Source of the DNA: Pseudomonadota bacterium
GTDB lineage: Bacteria > Pseudomonadota > Gammaproteobacteria > Steroidobacterales > Steroidobacteraceae
Length of the DNA: 50,599 bases
NCBI GenBank assembly: GCA_021785405.1
Contig: JAJYFF010000014.1
Coordinates: forward strand, 1-50,599
Direction of reading: 5' to 3'
Both the position numbers and the translations under genes were made by a program. This document shows positions 12,752-22,877 of the stretch, piece after piece (position 1 is the stretch's first letter; each line of letters begins with the position of its first letter). Under the pieces are notes generated by a model, which ran no database searches, had not been told where the DNA came from, and saw nothing but the letters and a program-made list of their open reading frames with translations.

Positions 12752-15328
12752 TCAAAACGCTTGTCCAATGGAAAACTGAAACCGTTCCGTCTGGTCGCCG
12801 AACTGGACGGTATTCCCCGGGAACGGGTTCAACGGAATGGCGTACGAGAATCGGAATAATCCGAGCGGCGCGAGCCACTCCACCGCGATGCCGGTCGATC
12901 GTTTTAAGTTAGCATAACTGAAATGATAGGTCACCGGCGTCGAATCGTCGACACCGAGGAAGCGGATCTTGTTGCCGGTCTGGAACACGTTGCCGATGTC
13001 GTAGAAGATGCTCACCCGGGCCGCGCTCTCCCACTTCTCCGGGACCGGCAGCACGAGCTCCAAACGGTTCACCGTCAACAGGTTACCGCCGTAGGGGTTG
13101 CCGATCCCGATGTTGTCGCGCGGCCCGAGGGTCGCCTCGCGGAAGCCCCGGACGCTGTCGGGGCCGCCGGCGTAGTAGTTGAGGAACGGCGGCAGCCCCT
13201 GGGTGTGGCCGAGGGACGACGCATAGTCGATCTGCAGGTTGTCGGTCAGCAGGAACCGGGCCCACAGCGGCTGGTACTTCTTGAACGCGTAGGAGAGCGC
13301 GTAGTAGCGCACGCCGCTCGGCGGGATCGCGAACCGCCCGGTCAGCGCGTTGCGCATGCCCTTGGTCGCGAACAGCGCCCTGTTCCGCGAGTCCATCGAC
13401 CAGCCCGCGGTGAGCTCGTAGGTGTAGAAATTCGAGCCGTACACCGTGTAGGGGCTGTCGAGCGAGTTCACGACGCCGTCGCCGTTCGTGTCCGCGACCA
13501 CGCGCGAGAAGGTGCTGCCGTTCGAGCGCACCCAGTCGACCGCCTGCTGCGCGCTGTAGCCCTGCGAGACCACCAACGAGTTCTTGTTCGCCGACAGGCC
13601 GAGTTCGACGTACTGGAACTCGGAGATCGGATACGCGTAGGTGAGCGCCGCGGTCAGCTGCTTCGTACCGAACACCGACGAGGAGGACACGAACTGGGTG
13701 ACGTCCCGGTAGGTGAACGACGCGGTCCGCGACACCCCGTCGATCGTCGTGTAGGGGTTCGTCTCCGAGAACGTGTAGGTCTTCGCGTACTTGCCCGCGT
13801 TCACGTCGAGCGCGATCCGATCGCCGGTGCCCATGAAGTTGCTGTGCGCGAAGTTCACGTTCAGGCTGACCCCGTACGCGCCGGAGTAGCCGATGCCGCC
13901 GCCGAACTGGCCGGGGAGGCCCTGCTTGATCTTGTAGTTCACGTCCACCATGTCGGCGCTACCCGGCACGGGGACCATCTTGTAGCTCACCTTCTTCACG
14001 TACGGCAGCCGCTGGATGCGCTGCTTCGAACGCTCGAGCGCCGAGTTCGACACCCAACCGCCCTCGAGCTGGCGCATCTCGCGGCGCAGCACCTCGTCGT
14101 TGATCGAGGACTCGTTCGTGAAGTTCACGTGGCGAACGTACACGCGGTTGCCCGGTTCGACGTAGAACGTGAGCGACACGGTCTTGGTCTTCTCGTCGGC
14201 GGTCGGCACCGGCTCGACCTTCGAGAACGCATAGCCGTCGGCGCCGAGACGATAGCGGATCGCCTCCTGCGAGTTCGTGATCAGCTTGCGATCGAACACG
14301 TCGCCCGGCTTGATCTGCAGCAGCCGCTGGAGGTCCGCCTCCGGCACGACCATCGTGCCGGCGAGCTTGACCTTCGAGACCCGGAACACGTCACCTTGGT
14401 GAATGTTCACCGTGATGTACATGTTGTGCTTCGCGGGCGAGATCTGGACCTGGGTCGACTCGATCTGGAAGTTCGCGTAGCCGCGGTCCATGAAGTACGA
14501 GCGAATCCGCTCGAGGTCGCCCTGCAGCGTCTCGCGCGAGTAGCGGTCGTCCTGCTTGTACCAGGACAGCCAGTTCGGCGTCTTCAGGTGCAAGTCCGCG
14601 AGGACCGCCTTCTCCTTGAACGCGGTGTTGCCGACGATGTTGATCTCGCGGATCACCGCCCGCTTGCCCTCGACGATGTGGATCGCGATGTCGACCTTGT
14701 TGCCGGGCCGCGGGGTCACCGTCGTCTGGATCTGCACCGCGTACTTGCCGCGGCTGAAGTACTGATCGGTCAGGTACTGCTTGACCTCGTCGAGGATCGA
14801 GCGGTCGAAGATCTTGCCTTCGGCGAGACCGACGTCGCGCAGGCTCCGCTTGAGCTCCGGGGTCTTGATGTCCTTGTTGCCCTTGATCGTGAACTTCTCG
14901 ATCGACGGCCGCTCGATCACGACGACGAGGAGCGTGTTGCCCTCGCGGCGCATCTCGACGTCGCGGAAGAAGCCGGTCGCGTACAGCGCCCGCATCGCCT
15001 CGCGGATCCGATGCGGGTTCAGCCGATCGCCGATGTTCACCGGCAGGTAGTTGAACACCGTGCCTTCGGAGATGCGCTGCAGGCCGATCACGCGGATGTC
15101 GCCGACGACGAAATCCGCCGGGCTGCTGGCGGGCGCGGCCGCCGGCGCGGCGGGCGCCTCGGTCGCGGTGGTAGGCGCGGTCGCGGTGGTGGGCGCGGCG
15201 GTCTTGGCCGGCGCGGCGGTCTTGGCCGGCGCCGACGGCGACGGGCCGCCGTCGGCCTGCGCGTGCACGACCGTGACCGGTTGGGCGGCGAGCGCCGCCG
15301 CCCCTAGCAGCGCGAGTTCAAACCGCAC
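12752..15328 (-). CDS. bamA: outer membrane protein assembly factor BamA
   Basis: Central Omp85 pore of the BAM complex that inserts beta-barrel proteins into the outer membrane. The 858 residues contain a signal peptide (about 1-24), an unusual Ala/Pro/Thr-rich linker (about 25-71), five POTRA domains from VGDIRVIGLQRI (75-86) to about 490, and a 16-strand barrel ending in a C-terminal Phe. GGPDSVRGF is the conserved VRGF/Y lid-lock motif of the barrel. E. coli BamA is 810 residues; most of the extra length is the linker. The start is GTG at 15328 with no clear SD and a weakly basic n-region, so the exact start is less certain than the identity. Confidence 0.96.
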   Translation of the reverse strand: MRFELALLGAAALAAQPVTVVHAQADGGPSPSAPAKTAAPAKTAAPTTATAPTTATEAPAAPAAAPASSPADFVVGDIRVIGLQRISEGTVFNYLPVNIGDRLNPHRIREAMRALYATGFFRDVEMRREGNTLLVVVIERPSIEKFTIKGNKDIKTPELKRSLRDVGLAEGKIFDRSILDEVKQYLTDQYFSRGKYAVQIQTTVTPRPGNKVDIAIHIVEGKRAVIREINIVGNTAFKEKAVLADLHLKTPNWLSWYKQDDRYSRETLQGDLERIRSYFMDRGYANFQIESTQVQISPAKHNMYITVNIHQGDVFRVSKVKLAGTMVVPEADLQRLLQIKPGDVFDRKLITNSQEAIRYRLGADGYAFSKVEPVPTADEKTKTVSLTFYVEPGNRVYVRHVNFTNESSINDEVLRREMRQLEGGWVSNSALERSKQRIQRLPYVKKVSYKMVPVPGSADMVDVNYKIKQGLPGQFGGGIGYSGAYGVSLNVNFAHSNFMGTGDRIALDVNAGKYAKTYTFSETNPYTTIDGVSRTASFTYRDVTQFVSSSSVFGTKQLTAALTYAYPISEFQYVELGLSANKNSLVVSQGYSAQQAVDWVRSNGSTFSRVVADTNGDGVVNSLDSPYTVYGSNFYTYELTAGWSMDSRNRALFATKGMRNALTGRFAIPPSGVRYYALSYAFKKYQPLWARFLLTDNLQIDYASSLGHTQGLPPFLNYYAGGPDSVRGFREATLGPRDNIGIGNPYGGNLLTVNRLELVLPVPEKWESAARVSIFYDIGNVFQTGNKIRFLGVDDSTPVTYHFSYANLKRSTGIAVEWLAPLGLFRFSYAIPLNPFPGNTVQFGDQTERFQFSIGQAF
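15161..15233. repeat. two tandem 18-bp repeat pairs inside bamA
   Basis: 15161-15178 and 15179-15196 are consecutive 18-mers differing at one base (GGTCGCGGTGGTAGGCGC versus GGTCGCGGTGGTGGGCGC). 15198-15215 and 15216-15233 are a second adjacent pair (GCGGTCTTGGCCGGCGCG, last base differs). In frame on the minus strand they encode duplicated hexapeptides APTTAT and APAKTA in the linker between the signal peptide and POTRA1. Units are multiples of three, so slippage would preserve frame. Confidence 0.85.
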
Positions 15329-15419
15329 GCGAGTCGAACCAATCGCATCGGTGGAGAGCGGCGCCGCCGGCCGGCGGCGTCGAACGAGCCTCGATATCAG
15401 GATTTCGCATGGTTTCCCG

Positions 15420-16787
15420 TCAGTTCCAATGTCTCGAAAGATCGTTGTAGAACGCGAGGCTCATCAACAGAACCAGCAACGCGATCCCGAGCTGTTGCCC
15501 CAGGATCTGCATTCTCTCCGAAAGCGGGCTCCCCTTGATCCCCTCGATCACCTGATAGAGCACCTGGCCGCCGTCGAGCAACGGCACCGGCACGAGGTTC
15601 AGCACCCCGAGGCTCACGCTGATCACCGCGAGGAACGAGAGGAATGCGGTGAAACCGAGGTACAGGCTGATGCCGGCGAACTCGGCGATGCTGATCGGCC
15701 CGCTGATGTTGCGCGCCGACACCTCGCCGGTGACGATCCGCCAGAGCATCTGCACGGTGACCGCGGACATCTCCCAGGTCCGCTCGGCGCCGACCGCGAG
15801 CGCCGCGATCGGCCCCGACCGGCGGCGCACGACCAGCGCCGGCGGCCAGTGCATGGGTCCCTCCGCGATCGTGATCCCGAGCCGGCCGATCGTCGTGCCG
15901 TTCACCCGCACCGCCGGCACCGTGACCGCGACCTGACGCGGCGCTCCGTGGCGCTCGACCTCGATCGTCGTCGGCCGGCCCGCGGCCGCGGCGATCGCGG
16001 CGACGAACTGGTTGCCGTTCGCGAGTGGGTGTCCGTCGACCGCGATCAACCGATCGCCGGGCCGCAAGCCCGCGCGCGCGCCCGCGCTGCCCGGCGGCAC
16101 GGTGCGCACGACCGTCGTCGCGGTGCCGCTCGCGAGATCGAAGCCGAGCCCCGGCAGCAGCTTGCCCGGCACGGTCAGCGCGACCCGCTGGCCCGGGTAC
16201 TGCACCTCGATCCAGTGGGGGGTTCCGCGGTGGCGCACGAGCAGCGGCACCGCGCCGCCGCCGGCGAACCGGTCGAGCAGCGCGATCTGGAATTCGCCGG
16301 TGTCGGGCGTGCGGTGATCGCCGACCTCGAGGATCTCATCGCCCGGCACGAGGCCGGCGATCGCCGCAGGCGATCCCGGGCGCACGTCGCCGACGACGGG
16401 CTTGATCGCCCGGGTGCCGATCATCGCGATCACCGCATACAGCAGCACCGCGAACAGCAGATTCATCGTCGGCCCCGCGATCAGCACCGCGATCCGCTGC
16501 CAGATCGGCCGTCGGGTGAACGACCGCGGCAACTCCGCCGTCGGCACCTCGCCCTCGCGCTCGTCGAGCAGCTTCACGTAACCGCCGAGCGGGATCGCGG
16601 CAATGCAGTACTCGGTGTGATCCGGCCCGGCGCCGACGCGCGTGAGGAGCGGCTTGCCGAAGCCGATGCTGAACCGCAGCACCTTGAATCCAAGGCGCTT
16701 CGCGACCCAGTAATGGCCGAACTCGTGAACGCTGACCAGGAGGCCGATCGCGACCAGGAACGCGCCCAAGAACACCAAGAACGTCAT
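15420..16787 (-). CDS. rseP: RIP metalloprotease RseP (site-2 protease)
   Basis: Inner-membrane zinc protease that cleaves anti-sigma factor RseA within the membrane in the sigmaE envelope stress response, and also clears leftover signal peptides. The 455 residues have the zinc site HEFGH (21-25) in the first membrane helix and the second metal-ligand motif [11 protein letters not shown] near the C-terminus. Two tandem PDZ domains lie between (about 120-220 and 220-310; both start PG-x-A-x-AG-L). It is placed between dxr and bamA, coupled to dxr by ATGA. Confidence 0.97.
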   Translation of the reverse strand: MTFLVFLGAFLVAIGLLVSVHEFGHYWVAKRLGFKVLRFSIGFGKPLLTRVGAGPDHTEYCIAAIPLGGYVKLLDEREGEVPTAELPRSFTRRPIWQRIAVLIAGPTMNLLFAVLLYAVIAMIGTRAIKPVVGDVRPGSPAAIAGLVPGDEILEVGDHRTPDTGEFQIALLDRFAGGGAVPLLVRHRGTPHWIEVQYPGQRVALTVPGKLLPGLGFDLASGTATTVVRTVPPGSAGARAGLRPGDRLIAVDGHPLANGNQFVAAIAAAAGRPTTIEVERHGAPRQVAVTVPAVRVNGTTIGRLGITIAEGPMHWPPALVVRRRSGPIAALAVGAERTWEMSAVTVQMLWRIVTGEVSARNISGPISIAEFAGISLYLGFTAFLSFLAVISVSLGVLNLVPVPLLDGGQVLYQVIEGIKGSPLSERMQILGQQLGIALLVLLMSLAFYNDLSRHWN

Positions 16788-17983
16788 GCGAAGGCTCCCC
16801 GCGCGGTCTCGATCGTCGCGGCCGCGAGCCGGCGCGCAGCCGCGTCGGCGTCCAGCACCTCATCGAGCGTGCGGACGGCGCGGGATTCGAGGCGCTGCAA
16901 TACCTCGTCAATGACCGTCGTGATCGCGGTAAAGTTCAAGCGGCCGTCGAGAAACGACTGCACCGCGACCTCGTTCGCGGCGTTCAGCACCGCGGGCGCG
17001 GTGCCGCCGGCACGCGCCGCTGCCCGCGCGAGCCCGAGGCTCGGGAAGCGCGCGTGGTCCGGCGCCGCGAAATCCAGCCGTGCGACCGCGGCGAGGTCGA
17101 GGGCGGCGACGCCGGACTCGATCCGCTCCGGCCACGCGAGCGCCTGTGCGATCGGCGTGCGCATGTCCGGCGCACCGAGCTGCGCGAGCACCGACCCGTC
17201 GACGTAGCGCACCAGCGAATGCACGACGCTCTGCGGGTGCACGACGACCTCGACCTCGGCCTCCGGCAGGCCGAACAGCCAGGTCGCCTCGATCACCTCG
17301 AGCCCCTTGTTCATCAGCGTCGCCGAGTCCACCGAGATCTTGCGGCCCATCTTCCACTTCGGATGCGCGCAAGCCTCGTCGGGGGTCACCCGCGCGAGCC
17401 GCGCGGGATCGGTCGTACGGAACGGCCCGCCCGAGGCGGTCAGGATCACGTGGGTCACGCCCGGCGCGGGCTCGCCCGGCAGGTAGCGTGCCGGCATGCA
17501 CTGGAAGATCGCGTTGTGCTCGCTGTCGATCGGGATCAGTACGGCGCCCGCGGCGCGTACCTCGTCGATCAACAGCCGCCCCGCCATCACCAGCGACTCC
17601 TTGTTCGCGAGCAGCACGCGCTTGCCGGCGCGCACGGCGGCGAGCGTCGGCATGAGCCCCGCGGCGCCGACGATCGCGGCCATCACCGTGTCGACGTCGG
17701 CGGCGGCGACCGCGGCCTCGACCGCGGCCGCGCCGCTCTCGACGCGGGTCGGCGCGCCGGCCGCGCGCAAGGCCTCGCGCGCCTGCGCGGCCGCCGCGGG
17801 TTCGGTCAGGATCACGACGTCCGGGCGGCACGCGAGCGCCTGCTCGACGATCTTGCGCCAGCTGGCCCGGGCGACCAGCGCGCGCACGCGGTAGCGGTCC
17901 GGATGGCGCGCGATCACGTCGAGCGTGCTCGCGCCGATGCTCCCGGTCGACCCGAGGATCGCTATGCCGTGCGGCGCGCTCAC
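16784..17983 (-). CDS. dxr: 1-deoxy-D-xylulose 5-phosphate reductoisomerase
   Basis: Second step of the MEP isoprenoid pathway: NADPH-dependent rearrangement and reduction of DXP to 2-C-methyl-D-erythritol 4-phosphate; the product feeds UppS. The 399 residues match E. coli (398). The NADPH-binding [11 protein letters not shown] (9-19) is at the N-terminus; [23 protein letters not shown] (Asp/Glu metal ligands) and the GGPFR and [18 protein letters not shown] substrate-site blocks are present. The start is GTG at 17983, overlapping the cdsA stop as GTGA; longer readings upstream are cdsA out of frame. Confidence 0.97.
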   Translation of the reverse strand: MSAPHGIAILGSTGSIGASTLDVIARHPDRYRVRALVARASWRKIVEQALACRPDVVILTEPAAAAQAREALRAAGAPTRVESGAAAVEAAVAAADVDTVMAAIVGAAGLMPTLAAVRAGKRVLLANKESLVMAGRLLIDEVRAAGAVLIPIDSEHNAIFQCMPARYLPGEPAPGVTHVILTASGGPFRTTDPARLARVTPDEACAHPKWKMGRKISVDSATLMNKGLEVIEATWLFGLPEAEVEVVVHPQSVVHSLVRYVDGSVLAQLGAPDMRTPIAQALAWPERIESGVAALDLAAVARLDFAAPDHARFPSLGLARAAARAGGTAPAVLNAANEVAVQSFLDGRLNFTAITTVIDEVLQRLESRAVRTLDEVLDADAAARRLAAATIETARGAFA

Positions 17984-18789
17984 GCGAGCAACCTCGTGCC
18001 GAACAACCCGAGCGCGAACAGCGGGGCCGCCGCGGTGACGCTGTCGATGCGATCGAGGATTCCGCCGTGGCCCGGCAGCAGGGCACTGCTGTCCTTGAGG
18101 CCCGCGGCGCGCTTGAACATGCTTTCGGTCAGGTCGCCGACGATCGAGAACAGCCCGACCGCGCAGCCGAAACCGACCGCGGCGACCAGCGGTTCCCGGA
18201 AGGCCACGGCCGCGCAGCCCGCGACCACCGCGACCGCGAGCATCGCGCCGACGAAGCCTTCCCAGGTCTTGTTCGGGCTCACGCGCGGCGCGAGCTTCAG
18301 CCGGCCGAAACGCCGGCCCGCGAAGAACGCGCCGATGTCGGCGCCGAACACCAGGAACAGCAGCCACAGCACCGCGGCGGGGCCGGAGACCGCGCCCCGC
18401 GCCGCCGCGAGGCGCGCGAGGGCGACGAAGGCCGGCACCAGCACCGGGACGCCGCAGAGCAGCGCGAGCGCCGGTCTCTGCCGGTCCGGCGCGAGCGTGA
18501 GCCAGCCGAACGCGACGATCCACCACGCGCACGCGGCCAGCAGGAGCGCGCGCAGCTGCGCGGGCGCCTCGCTGTAGCGCCAGCCGAGCGCGAGCAGCGC
18601 GCCGATCGCGAGCGCATAGGCCGCGCGCGCCGCCGGCGCGCGCCAATCGCCGAACCCCGCCCATTCCCACGCGCCGCCGACGAACACGAGCCCGAACGCC
18701 GCGCGCGTCGCCGCCGGCGGCAACGCGAACAGCACGACGAGCAGCAGGCCGCCGAGGATCAGCGCGGTCACGATGCGCACCTTAAGCAT
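17980..18789 (-). CDS. cdsA: phosphatidate cytidylyltransferase (CDP-diglyceride synthase)
   Basis: Integral inner-membrane enzyme that makes CDP-diacylglycerol from CTP and phosphatidate, the branch point for all phospholipids. The 269 residues are mostly hydrophobic, with about eight membrane segments. The C-terminal family signature is complete: [20 protein letters not shown] followed by GILDRIDS. I chose ATG 18789 (MLKVRIV), which overlaps the end of uppS by 8 bases; a TTG at 18804 would add five residues but has no support. Confidence 0.95.
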   Translation of the reverse strand: MLKVRIVTALILGGLLLVVLFALPPAATRAAFGLVFVGGAWEWAGFGDWRAPAARAAYALAIGALLALGWRYSEAPAQLRALLLAACAWWIVAFGWLTLAPDRQRPALALLCGVPVLVPAFVALARLAAARGAVSGPAAVLWLLFLVFGADIGAFFAGRRFGRLKLAPRVSPNKTWEGFVGAMLAVAVVAGCAAVAFREPLVAAVGFGCAVGLFSIVGDLTESMFKRAAGLKDSSALLPGHGGILDRIDSVTAAAPLFALGLFGTRLLA

Positions 18790-19513
18790 CGTCGTTCGCG
18801 GCAACTTGCGCGGAGGTGCGGCCGAAGCGCCGCTCGCGCCGCGCGTAGAACTCGAACGCCGCCGCGAGCTCCTCGGTCGAGAACTCGGGCCACAGCAGGT
18901 CGCTGAAATAGAGCTCCGTGTACGCGAGATTCCACAGCAGGAAATTGCTGATCCGCCGCTCCCCGCCGGTGCGGATCAGCAGTTCCGGATCCGGCACGCC
19001 CGCGAGCGCGAGGTGCGCGCCGATCACGGCGTCGTCGATCGCCTCCGGCCGGCGCGTTCCCGCGGCGACCTCGGCCGCGATCGCGCGGCAGGCCTGCGCG
19101 AGGTCCCAGCGGCCGCCATACGCGACCGCGACGATCAGGTCGAGCCCGGGGTTGCCCTCGGTGAGCGCTTCGCCCGCGCGCATCCGTTCGCGCAGCTCCG
19201 CGCCGAGCCGCCCGCGCTCGCCGATGAAGCGCACCCGCACGCGATTTCGATGCAGCGACTCGATCTCCTGGTCCAGCGCGTCGAGGAACAGCTTCATCAG
19301 CATCCCGACCTCCTCGGGCGGGCGCCGCCAGTTCTCGCTGCTGAACGCGAACAAGGTCAGGTGTCGCACGCCGCGCGCGCCGCACTCCTCGACCACGCGA
19401 CGCACGACCTTGAGGCTCGCGCGATGACCCGCGGGCCGCGGCAGGCCGCGGGCGCGCGCCCAGCGGCCGTTGCCGTCCATGATGATCGCGACGTGTTGCG
19501 GCGTGTCGGGCAT
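18782..19513 (-). CDS. uppS: undecaprenyl diphosphate synthase (cis-prenyltransferase)
   Basis: Adds eight isopentenyl units to farnesyl diphosphate to give the C55 carrier lipid for peptidoglycan and O-antigen. The 243 residues contain IIMDGNGRWA (10-19) with the catalytic Asp13, the FSSENWRRP block, and the RTGGERRISNFLLWNLAYTE region of the diphosphate site. The start is ATG 19513; a TTG 30 bases upstream gives a non-conserved extension. No clear SD is present. The neighbours dxr and cdsA supply linked envelope precursors. Confidence 0.96.
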   Translation of the reverse strand: MPDTPQHVAIIMDGNGRWARARGLPRPAGHRASLKVVRRVVEECGARGVRHLTLFAFSSENWRRPPEEVGMLMKLFLDALDQEIESLHRNRVRVRFIGERGRLGAELRERMRAGEALTEGNPGLDLIVAVAYGGRWDLAQACRAIAAEVAAGTRRPEAIDDAVIGAHLALAGVPDPELLIRTGGERRISNFLLWNLAYTELYFSDLLWPEFSTEELAAAFEFYARRERRFGRTSAQVAANDDA

Positions 19514-19550
19514 GACGGATCGAGCGGTCGGGAGCCTGCGCAACGCGGGC

Positions 19551-20108
19551 TCAGACCTGCATCAACTCCTTCTCTTTCTCGCTCATCGCCTGATCGATCT
19601 CGGCGACGAACTTGTCGGTGAGCTTCTGCACGTCTTCCTGCGCGCGGCGCTCGTCGTCCTGCGCGATCAGCTTCTCCTTCAGCATCTCCTTGATCTCGTT
19701 GTTCACCTCGCGGCGCACGTTGCGGACCGCGACGCGCGCGTTCTCCGCCTCGGCGCGCACGACCTTGGTCACGTCGCGGCGTCGCTCCTCGGTGAGCGCC
19801 GGCATCGCGATCCGGATCGTCTGGCCGGCGGTGTTCGGCGTGAGCCCGAGATCCGCCTTGTAGATCGCCTTCTCGATCACCTGCACCATCGACTTCTCCC
19901 ACGGCGTCACGGTCAGCGTGCGCGCATCCTCGGTCGCGACGTTCGCGACCTGGTTCAGCGGCATCTCCGAGCCGTAGTAGTCGACCTTGATGTGCTCGAT
20001 CAGGCTCGTGTGAGCGCGACCGGTGCGCAATTTCTTCAATTGATCCCGGAACGCGACGACGCACTTCTGCATCCGTTGCGTCGCGTCCTTCTTGACGTCA
20101 TCCAACAT
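19551..20108 (-). CDS. frr: ribosome recycling factor
   Basis: With EF-G splits post-termination ribosomes into subunits. The 185 residues match E. coli. Features are the start [15 protein letters not shown] (1-15), [10 protein letters not shown] (28-37), [14 protein letters not shown], and the long coiled helices of domain I with [22 protein letters not shown] chose ATG 20108 because GGAGGAG lies 9 bases upstream and the N-terminus matches the family. The gene overlaps the end of pyrH by 11 bases. Confidence 0.97.
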   Translation of the reverse strand: MLDDVKKDATQRMQKCVVAFRDQLKKLRTGRAHTSLIEHIKVDYYGSEMPLNQVANVATEDARTLTVTPWEKSMVQVIEKAIYKADLGLTPNTAGQTIRIAMPALTEERRRDVTKVVRAEAENARVAVRNVRREVNNEIKEMLKEKLIAQDDERRAQEDVQKLTDKFVAEIDQAMSEKEKELMQV

Positions 20109-20856
20109 CGCTCTTGTCTCCTCCAAGGTGCGCGCACACGACGGTGCCGACGTCCTCGCCCTGCACGATACGCACCAGATCGCCGGGCTCGAACAGGTTG
20201 AAGATCCGCAGCGGCAAATCGTTCTCCCGGCACATCACGATCGCGGTCGCGTCCATCACGTTCAGCCGGTCGTTGAGCACCTGGTCGTAGGTGAGCCGGG
20301 AATAGCGCCGCGCATTCGGGTTCGTCATCGGATCGGAATCGTAGACGCCGTTCACCTTGGTCGCCTTGAGCAGCACGTCCGCGTCGATCTCGATCGCGCG
20401 CAGACTCGCCGCGGTGTCGGTCGTGAAGAACGGGTTGCCGGTCCCCGCGGCGAAGATCACCACGCGCCCCTTCTCGAGGTGGCGCACCGCGCGCCGGCGG
20501 ATGTAGTCCTCGCAGACCTCGTTGATCCGGATCGCGGACATCACCCGTGCGTACACGCCGAGACTCTCGAGCGCGTCCTGCATCGCGAGCGCGTTGATCA
20601 CGGTCGCGAGCATGCCCATGTGGTCGCCGGTCACGCGGTCCATCCCCGAGCGCGCGAGCCCGGCGCCGCGGAAGATGTTGCCGCCACCGATCACGACCGC
20701 CACCTGGACGCCCATCTGGCCCAGATCGCGGACCTCCCCGGCGATGCGCTTCAACATCGCGGGATCGATGCCGTAGTCCTCCCGGCCGAGCAACGCCTCG
20801 CCGGAGAGCTTCACGAGGATCCTGCGGTAGCGCGCCGAAGCGGTCTGGGTATTCAT
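20098..20856 (-). CDS. pyrH: UMP kinase
   Basis: Phosphorylates UMP to UDP; hexameric amino-acid-kinase-fold enzyme regulated by GTP and UTP in the family. The 252 residues start with a short tail, then [12 protein letters not shown] (11-22), [13 protein letters not shown] and [20 protein letters not shown] (the UMP site), [16 protein letters not shown], and [15 protein letters not shown]. The start is ATG 20856 with only a weak TAGG-like SD. A TATAGT hexamer ends about 10 bases before the ATG, but no -35 is convincing. The gene leads the pyrH-frr-uppS-cdsA-dxr run. Confidence 0.97.
   Translation of the reverse strand: MNTQTASARYRRILVKLSGEALLGREDYGIDPAMLKRIAGEVRDLGQMGVQVAVVIGGGNIFRGAGLARSGMDRVTGDHMGMLATVINALAMQDALESLGVYARVMSAIRINEVCEDYIRRRAVRHLEKGRVVIFAAGTGNPFFTTDTAASLRAIEIDADVLLKATKVNGVYDSDPMTNPNARRYSRLTYDQVLNDRLNVMDATAIVMCRENDLPLRIFNLFEPGDLVRIVQGEDVGTVVCAHLGGDKSDVG
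20118..20124 (-). promoter_or_regulatory. Shine-Dalgarno of frr
   Basis: GGAGGAG on the minus strand, 9 bases from the frr ATG at 20108. It lies inside the last codons of pyrH and decides the start against a site six codons upstream. Confidence 0.75.
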
Positions 20857-20880
20857 GTCAGGGCCTACTATACCGAGAAG

Positions 20881-20926
20881 CGCGGCGCCGAACGCGGGCG
20901 CCGCGCCGTCGGGTCCGACCGACGGC
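20881..20926. repeat. two adjacent perfect hairpins between tsf and pyrH
   Basis: Inverted repeat one: CGCGGCGCC (20881-20889) and GGCGCCGCG (20897-20905), 9-bp stem with 7-base loop. Inverted repeat two: GCCGTCGG (20905-20912) and CCGACGGC (20919-20926), 8-bp stem with 6-base loop. They lie back to back in the 112-base gap after tsf and share base 20905. No T-run follows on either strand, so they are not classical intrinsic terminators; attenuation, mRNA end protection or processing are possible roles. Confidence 0.7.
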
Positions 20927-20968
20927 CCGCCGCCCGCCCGGGGCGGCGAGCCCGGCCGCCCAGGGGAA

Positions 20969-21844
20969 CTACTTCGACTGGGCCGCGACCTGCGCCATGA
21001 CCTCGCCGACGAAATCATCCTGCTTCTTCTCGATGCCGGCCCCGACCTCGAAGCGGCGGAACTCCACCACGGTCGCACCGGCCTTCTTCAGCAGCGACTC
21101 GACGGTCACGTCCGGGTCCTTCACGAACGGCTGGCCGAGCAGCGTGATCTCCGCGAGGTACTTGCGCAGCCGCCCCTCGACCATCTTCGCGATGATCTCC
21201 GGCGGCTTCTTCTCGCCCTTGGTCTGTTCGACCAGGATCGCGCGCTCCTTGTCGAGCACCTCGGCCGGGACGCTCGAGGCGTCGAGATACGCCGGGTTGA
21301 TCGCCGCGACGTGCATCGCGAGATCCTTCGCGAGCTCCTCCGACCCGCCGCGCAGGCTCACGAGCGCGCCGATCCGCGTGCCGTGCTGGTACGCGCCGAG
21401 CGCGGTCGGCGCGGTGAGGCGCGCGAACCGGCGGACGGTGAGGTTCTCGCCGATCTTCGCGACCAGCGCGCGCCGCCGCTCCTCGACGGTCGTGCCGTCG
21501 AGCGGCAGCGCGAGCAGCGCCGCGAGATCCGCCGGCGCGTGCGCGAGCGCGACGCGCGCGAGCTCGCGCGCGAACCCCTGGAACTCGTCGCCGCGGGCGA
21601 CGAAGTCGGTCTCCGAATTGACCTCGAGGAGCAATGCCTCGAGGCCCTCGCGCGCGATCGCGACGGTGCCCTCGGCGGCGACGCGCTGCGCCTTCTTGTC
21701 GGCCTTCGCGAGACCGGATTTGCGCATCAGCTCCGCGGCCGCGTCGAGGTCGCCGCCGGTCTCGACGAGCGCCTTCTTGCACTCCATCATCCCGGCGCCG
21801 GTGCGTTCACGCAGCTGCTTGACGGCTTCCGCTGTCACGTTCAT
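20969..21844 (-). CDS. tsf: translation elongation factor Ts
   Basis: Guanine nucleotide exchange factor for EF-Tu. The 291 residues include an N-terminal UBA-like domain ([19 protein letters not shown], 8-26), the EF-Tu contact [12 protein letters not shown] (about 77-88), the two core subdomains with the coiled-coil insertion, and the C-terminal module [15 protein letters not shown]. The ATG is preceded by GGAGG at 7 bases. It follows rpsB by 21 bases, the universal rpsB-tsf pair. Confidence 0.97.
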   Translation of the reverse strand: MNVTAEAVKQLRERTGAGMMECKKALVETGGDLDAAAELMRKSGLAKADKKAQRVAAEGTVAIAREGLEALLLEVNSETDFVARGDEFQGFARELARVALAHAPADLAALLALPLDGTTVEERRRALVAKIGENLTVRRFARLTAPTALGAYQHGTRIGALVSLRGGSEELAKDLAMHVAAINPAYLDASSVPAEVLDKERAILVEQTKGEKKPPEIIAKMVEGRLRKYLAEITLLGQPFVKDPDVTVESLLKKAGATVVEFRRFEVGAGIEKKQDDFVGEVMAQVAAQSK

Positions 21845-21865
21845 CGATGAGCCTCCGGTGCCCGG

Positions 21866-22864
21866 TCAGGGGTTGCGCGCCGGCGGCCGGCGGGTGGGCG
21901 TACGGCGGCGCGGCGCGCTCGCCGGACGGCTCTCGGTGGTCGGCGTCTCGACCGCCTCGACCTCGTCGGCCTCGACCTCCTCGTCCGCGGCCGCCGTCAC
22001 GACGGCGGTGGCGCTCGGCACGACCGTGACCGGGACCTTGCGTCGGGGCGGGGGCTTGCGGCCGCCGCGGCCGTGGCCGCCGCCGCCACCACCGCCACCG
22101 CGACGCGGTGCGGCACGCTTCTTCGGGTTGCCTTCTTCGTCGAGTTCGACGAATTCGTCCTCGCCGGTCGGGACCTCCGGCAGCGACGCCTTCCCTTCGA
22201 GCACCGCCTCGGCGATCCCCGCGGTATACAGCGTGATCGCGCGCATCGCGTCGTCGTTGCCCGGGATCACGTAGTCGATCCCTTCGGGCGAGCAGTTCGT
22301 GTCGACGATCGCGACCACCGGGATGCCGAGCTTCTTCGCTTCGCTGACCGCGATTTCCTCGTGGCCGACGTCGATCACGAACAGCGCGTCCGGGAGCGAG
22401 GTCATGTCGCGGATCCCGCCGAGGCTGCGCAGGAGCTTGTCCATCTCCCGCCGCAGCATCTGCGCTTCCTTCTTGCCGCGCCGATCGAGGGCGCCGCTCT
22501 GCGCCATCTCGTCGAGCTCGTTGAGCCGCTTGATCGACTGGCGGATCGTCTTGAAGTTGGTCAGCATGCCGCCGAGCCAGCGCTGGTTCACGTACGGCTG
22601 GCCGCAGCGCAGCGCCTCTTTTTGCATCGAGTCGCGCGCGGAGCGCTTGGTGCCGACGAACAGCACCTTGCCGCCACCGGCGGCGACGCTCTTGATGAAC
22701 GCGGCCGCAGCGGCGTAGAGCGGCTGGGTCTTCTCGAGGTTGATGATGTGGATCTTGTTGCGCTCGCCGAAGATATAGGGAGCCATCTTCGGGTTCCAGA
22801 AGCGGGTTTGGTGCCCGAAATGCACCCCCGCCTCCAGCATCTGTCGCATGGACACGCTGGTCAT
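21866..22864 (-). CDS. rpsB: 30S ribosomal protein S2 with long C-terminal extension
   Basis: Small-subunit protein that binds last in assembly and bridges to S1. Residues 1 to about 245 are a full standard S2: [20 protein letters not shown] (6-25), [14 protein letters not shown] (33-46), RWLGGMLTN (95-103), [12 protein letters not shown] (158-169), [17 protein letters not shown] (190-206). The protein is 332 residues against 241 in E. coli. The extra tail (about 250-332) is low complexity: eight Gly (256-263), an Arg/Gly and Pro/Arg patch, an acidic patch [12 protein letters not shown], then an Arg/Pro-rich end. I chose ATG 22864 because AAAGGAG ends 6 bases away; ATG 22870 abuts the SD. Confidence 0.97.
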   Translation of the reverse strand: MTSVSMRQMLEAGVHFGHQTRFWNPKMAPYIFGERNKIHIINLEKTQPLYAAAAAFIKSVAAGGGKVLFVGTKRSARDSMQKEALRCGQPYVNQRWLGGMLTNFKTIRQSIKRLNELDEMAQSGALDRRGKKEAQMLRREMDKLLRSLGGIRDMTSLPDALFVIDVGHEEIAVSEAKKLGIPVVAIVDTNCSPEGIDYVIPGNDDAMRAITLYTAGIAEAVLEGKASLPEVPTGEDEFVELDEEGNPKKRAAPRRGGGGGGGGHGRGGRKPPPRRKVPVTVVPSATAVVTAAADEEVEADEVEAVETPTTESRPASAPRRRTPTRRPPARNP

Positions 22865-22870
22865 CGTCAT

Positions 22871-22877
22871 CTCCTTT
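22871..22877 (-). promoter_or_regulatory. Shine-Dalgarno of rpsB
   Basis: AAAGGAG on the minus strand. It touches the ATG at 22870 and leaves a 6-base spacer to the ATG at 22864, so the second ATG is the likely start. Confidence 0.7.
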
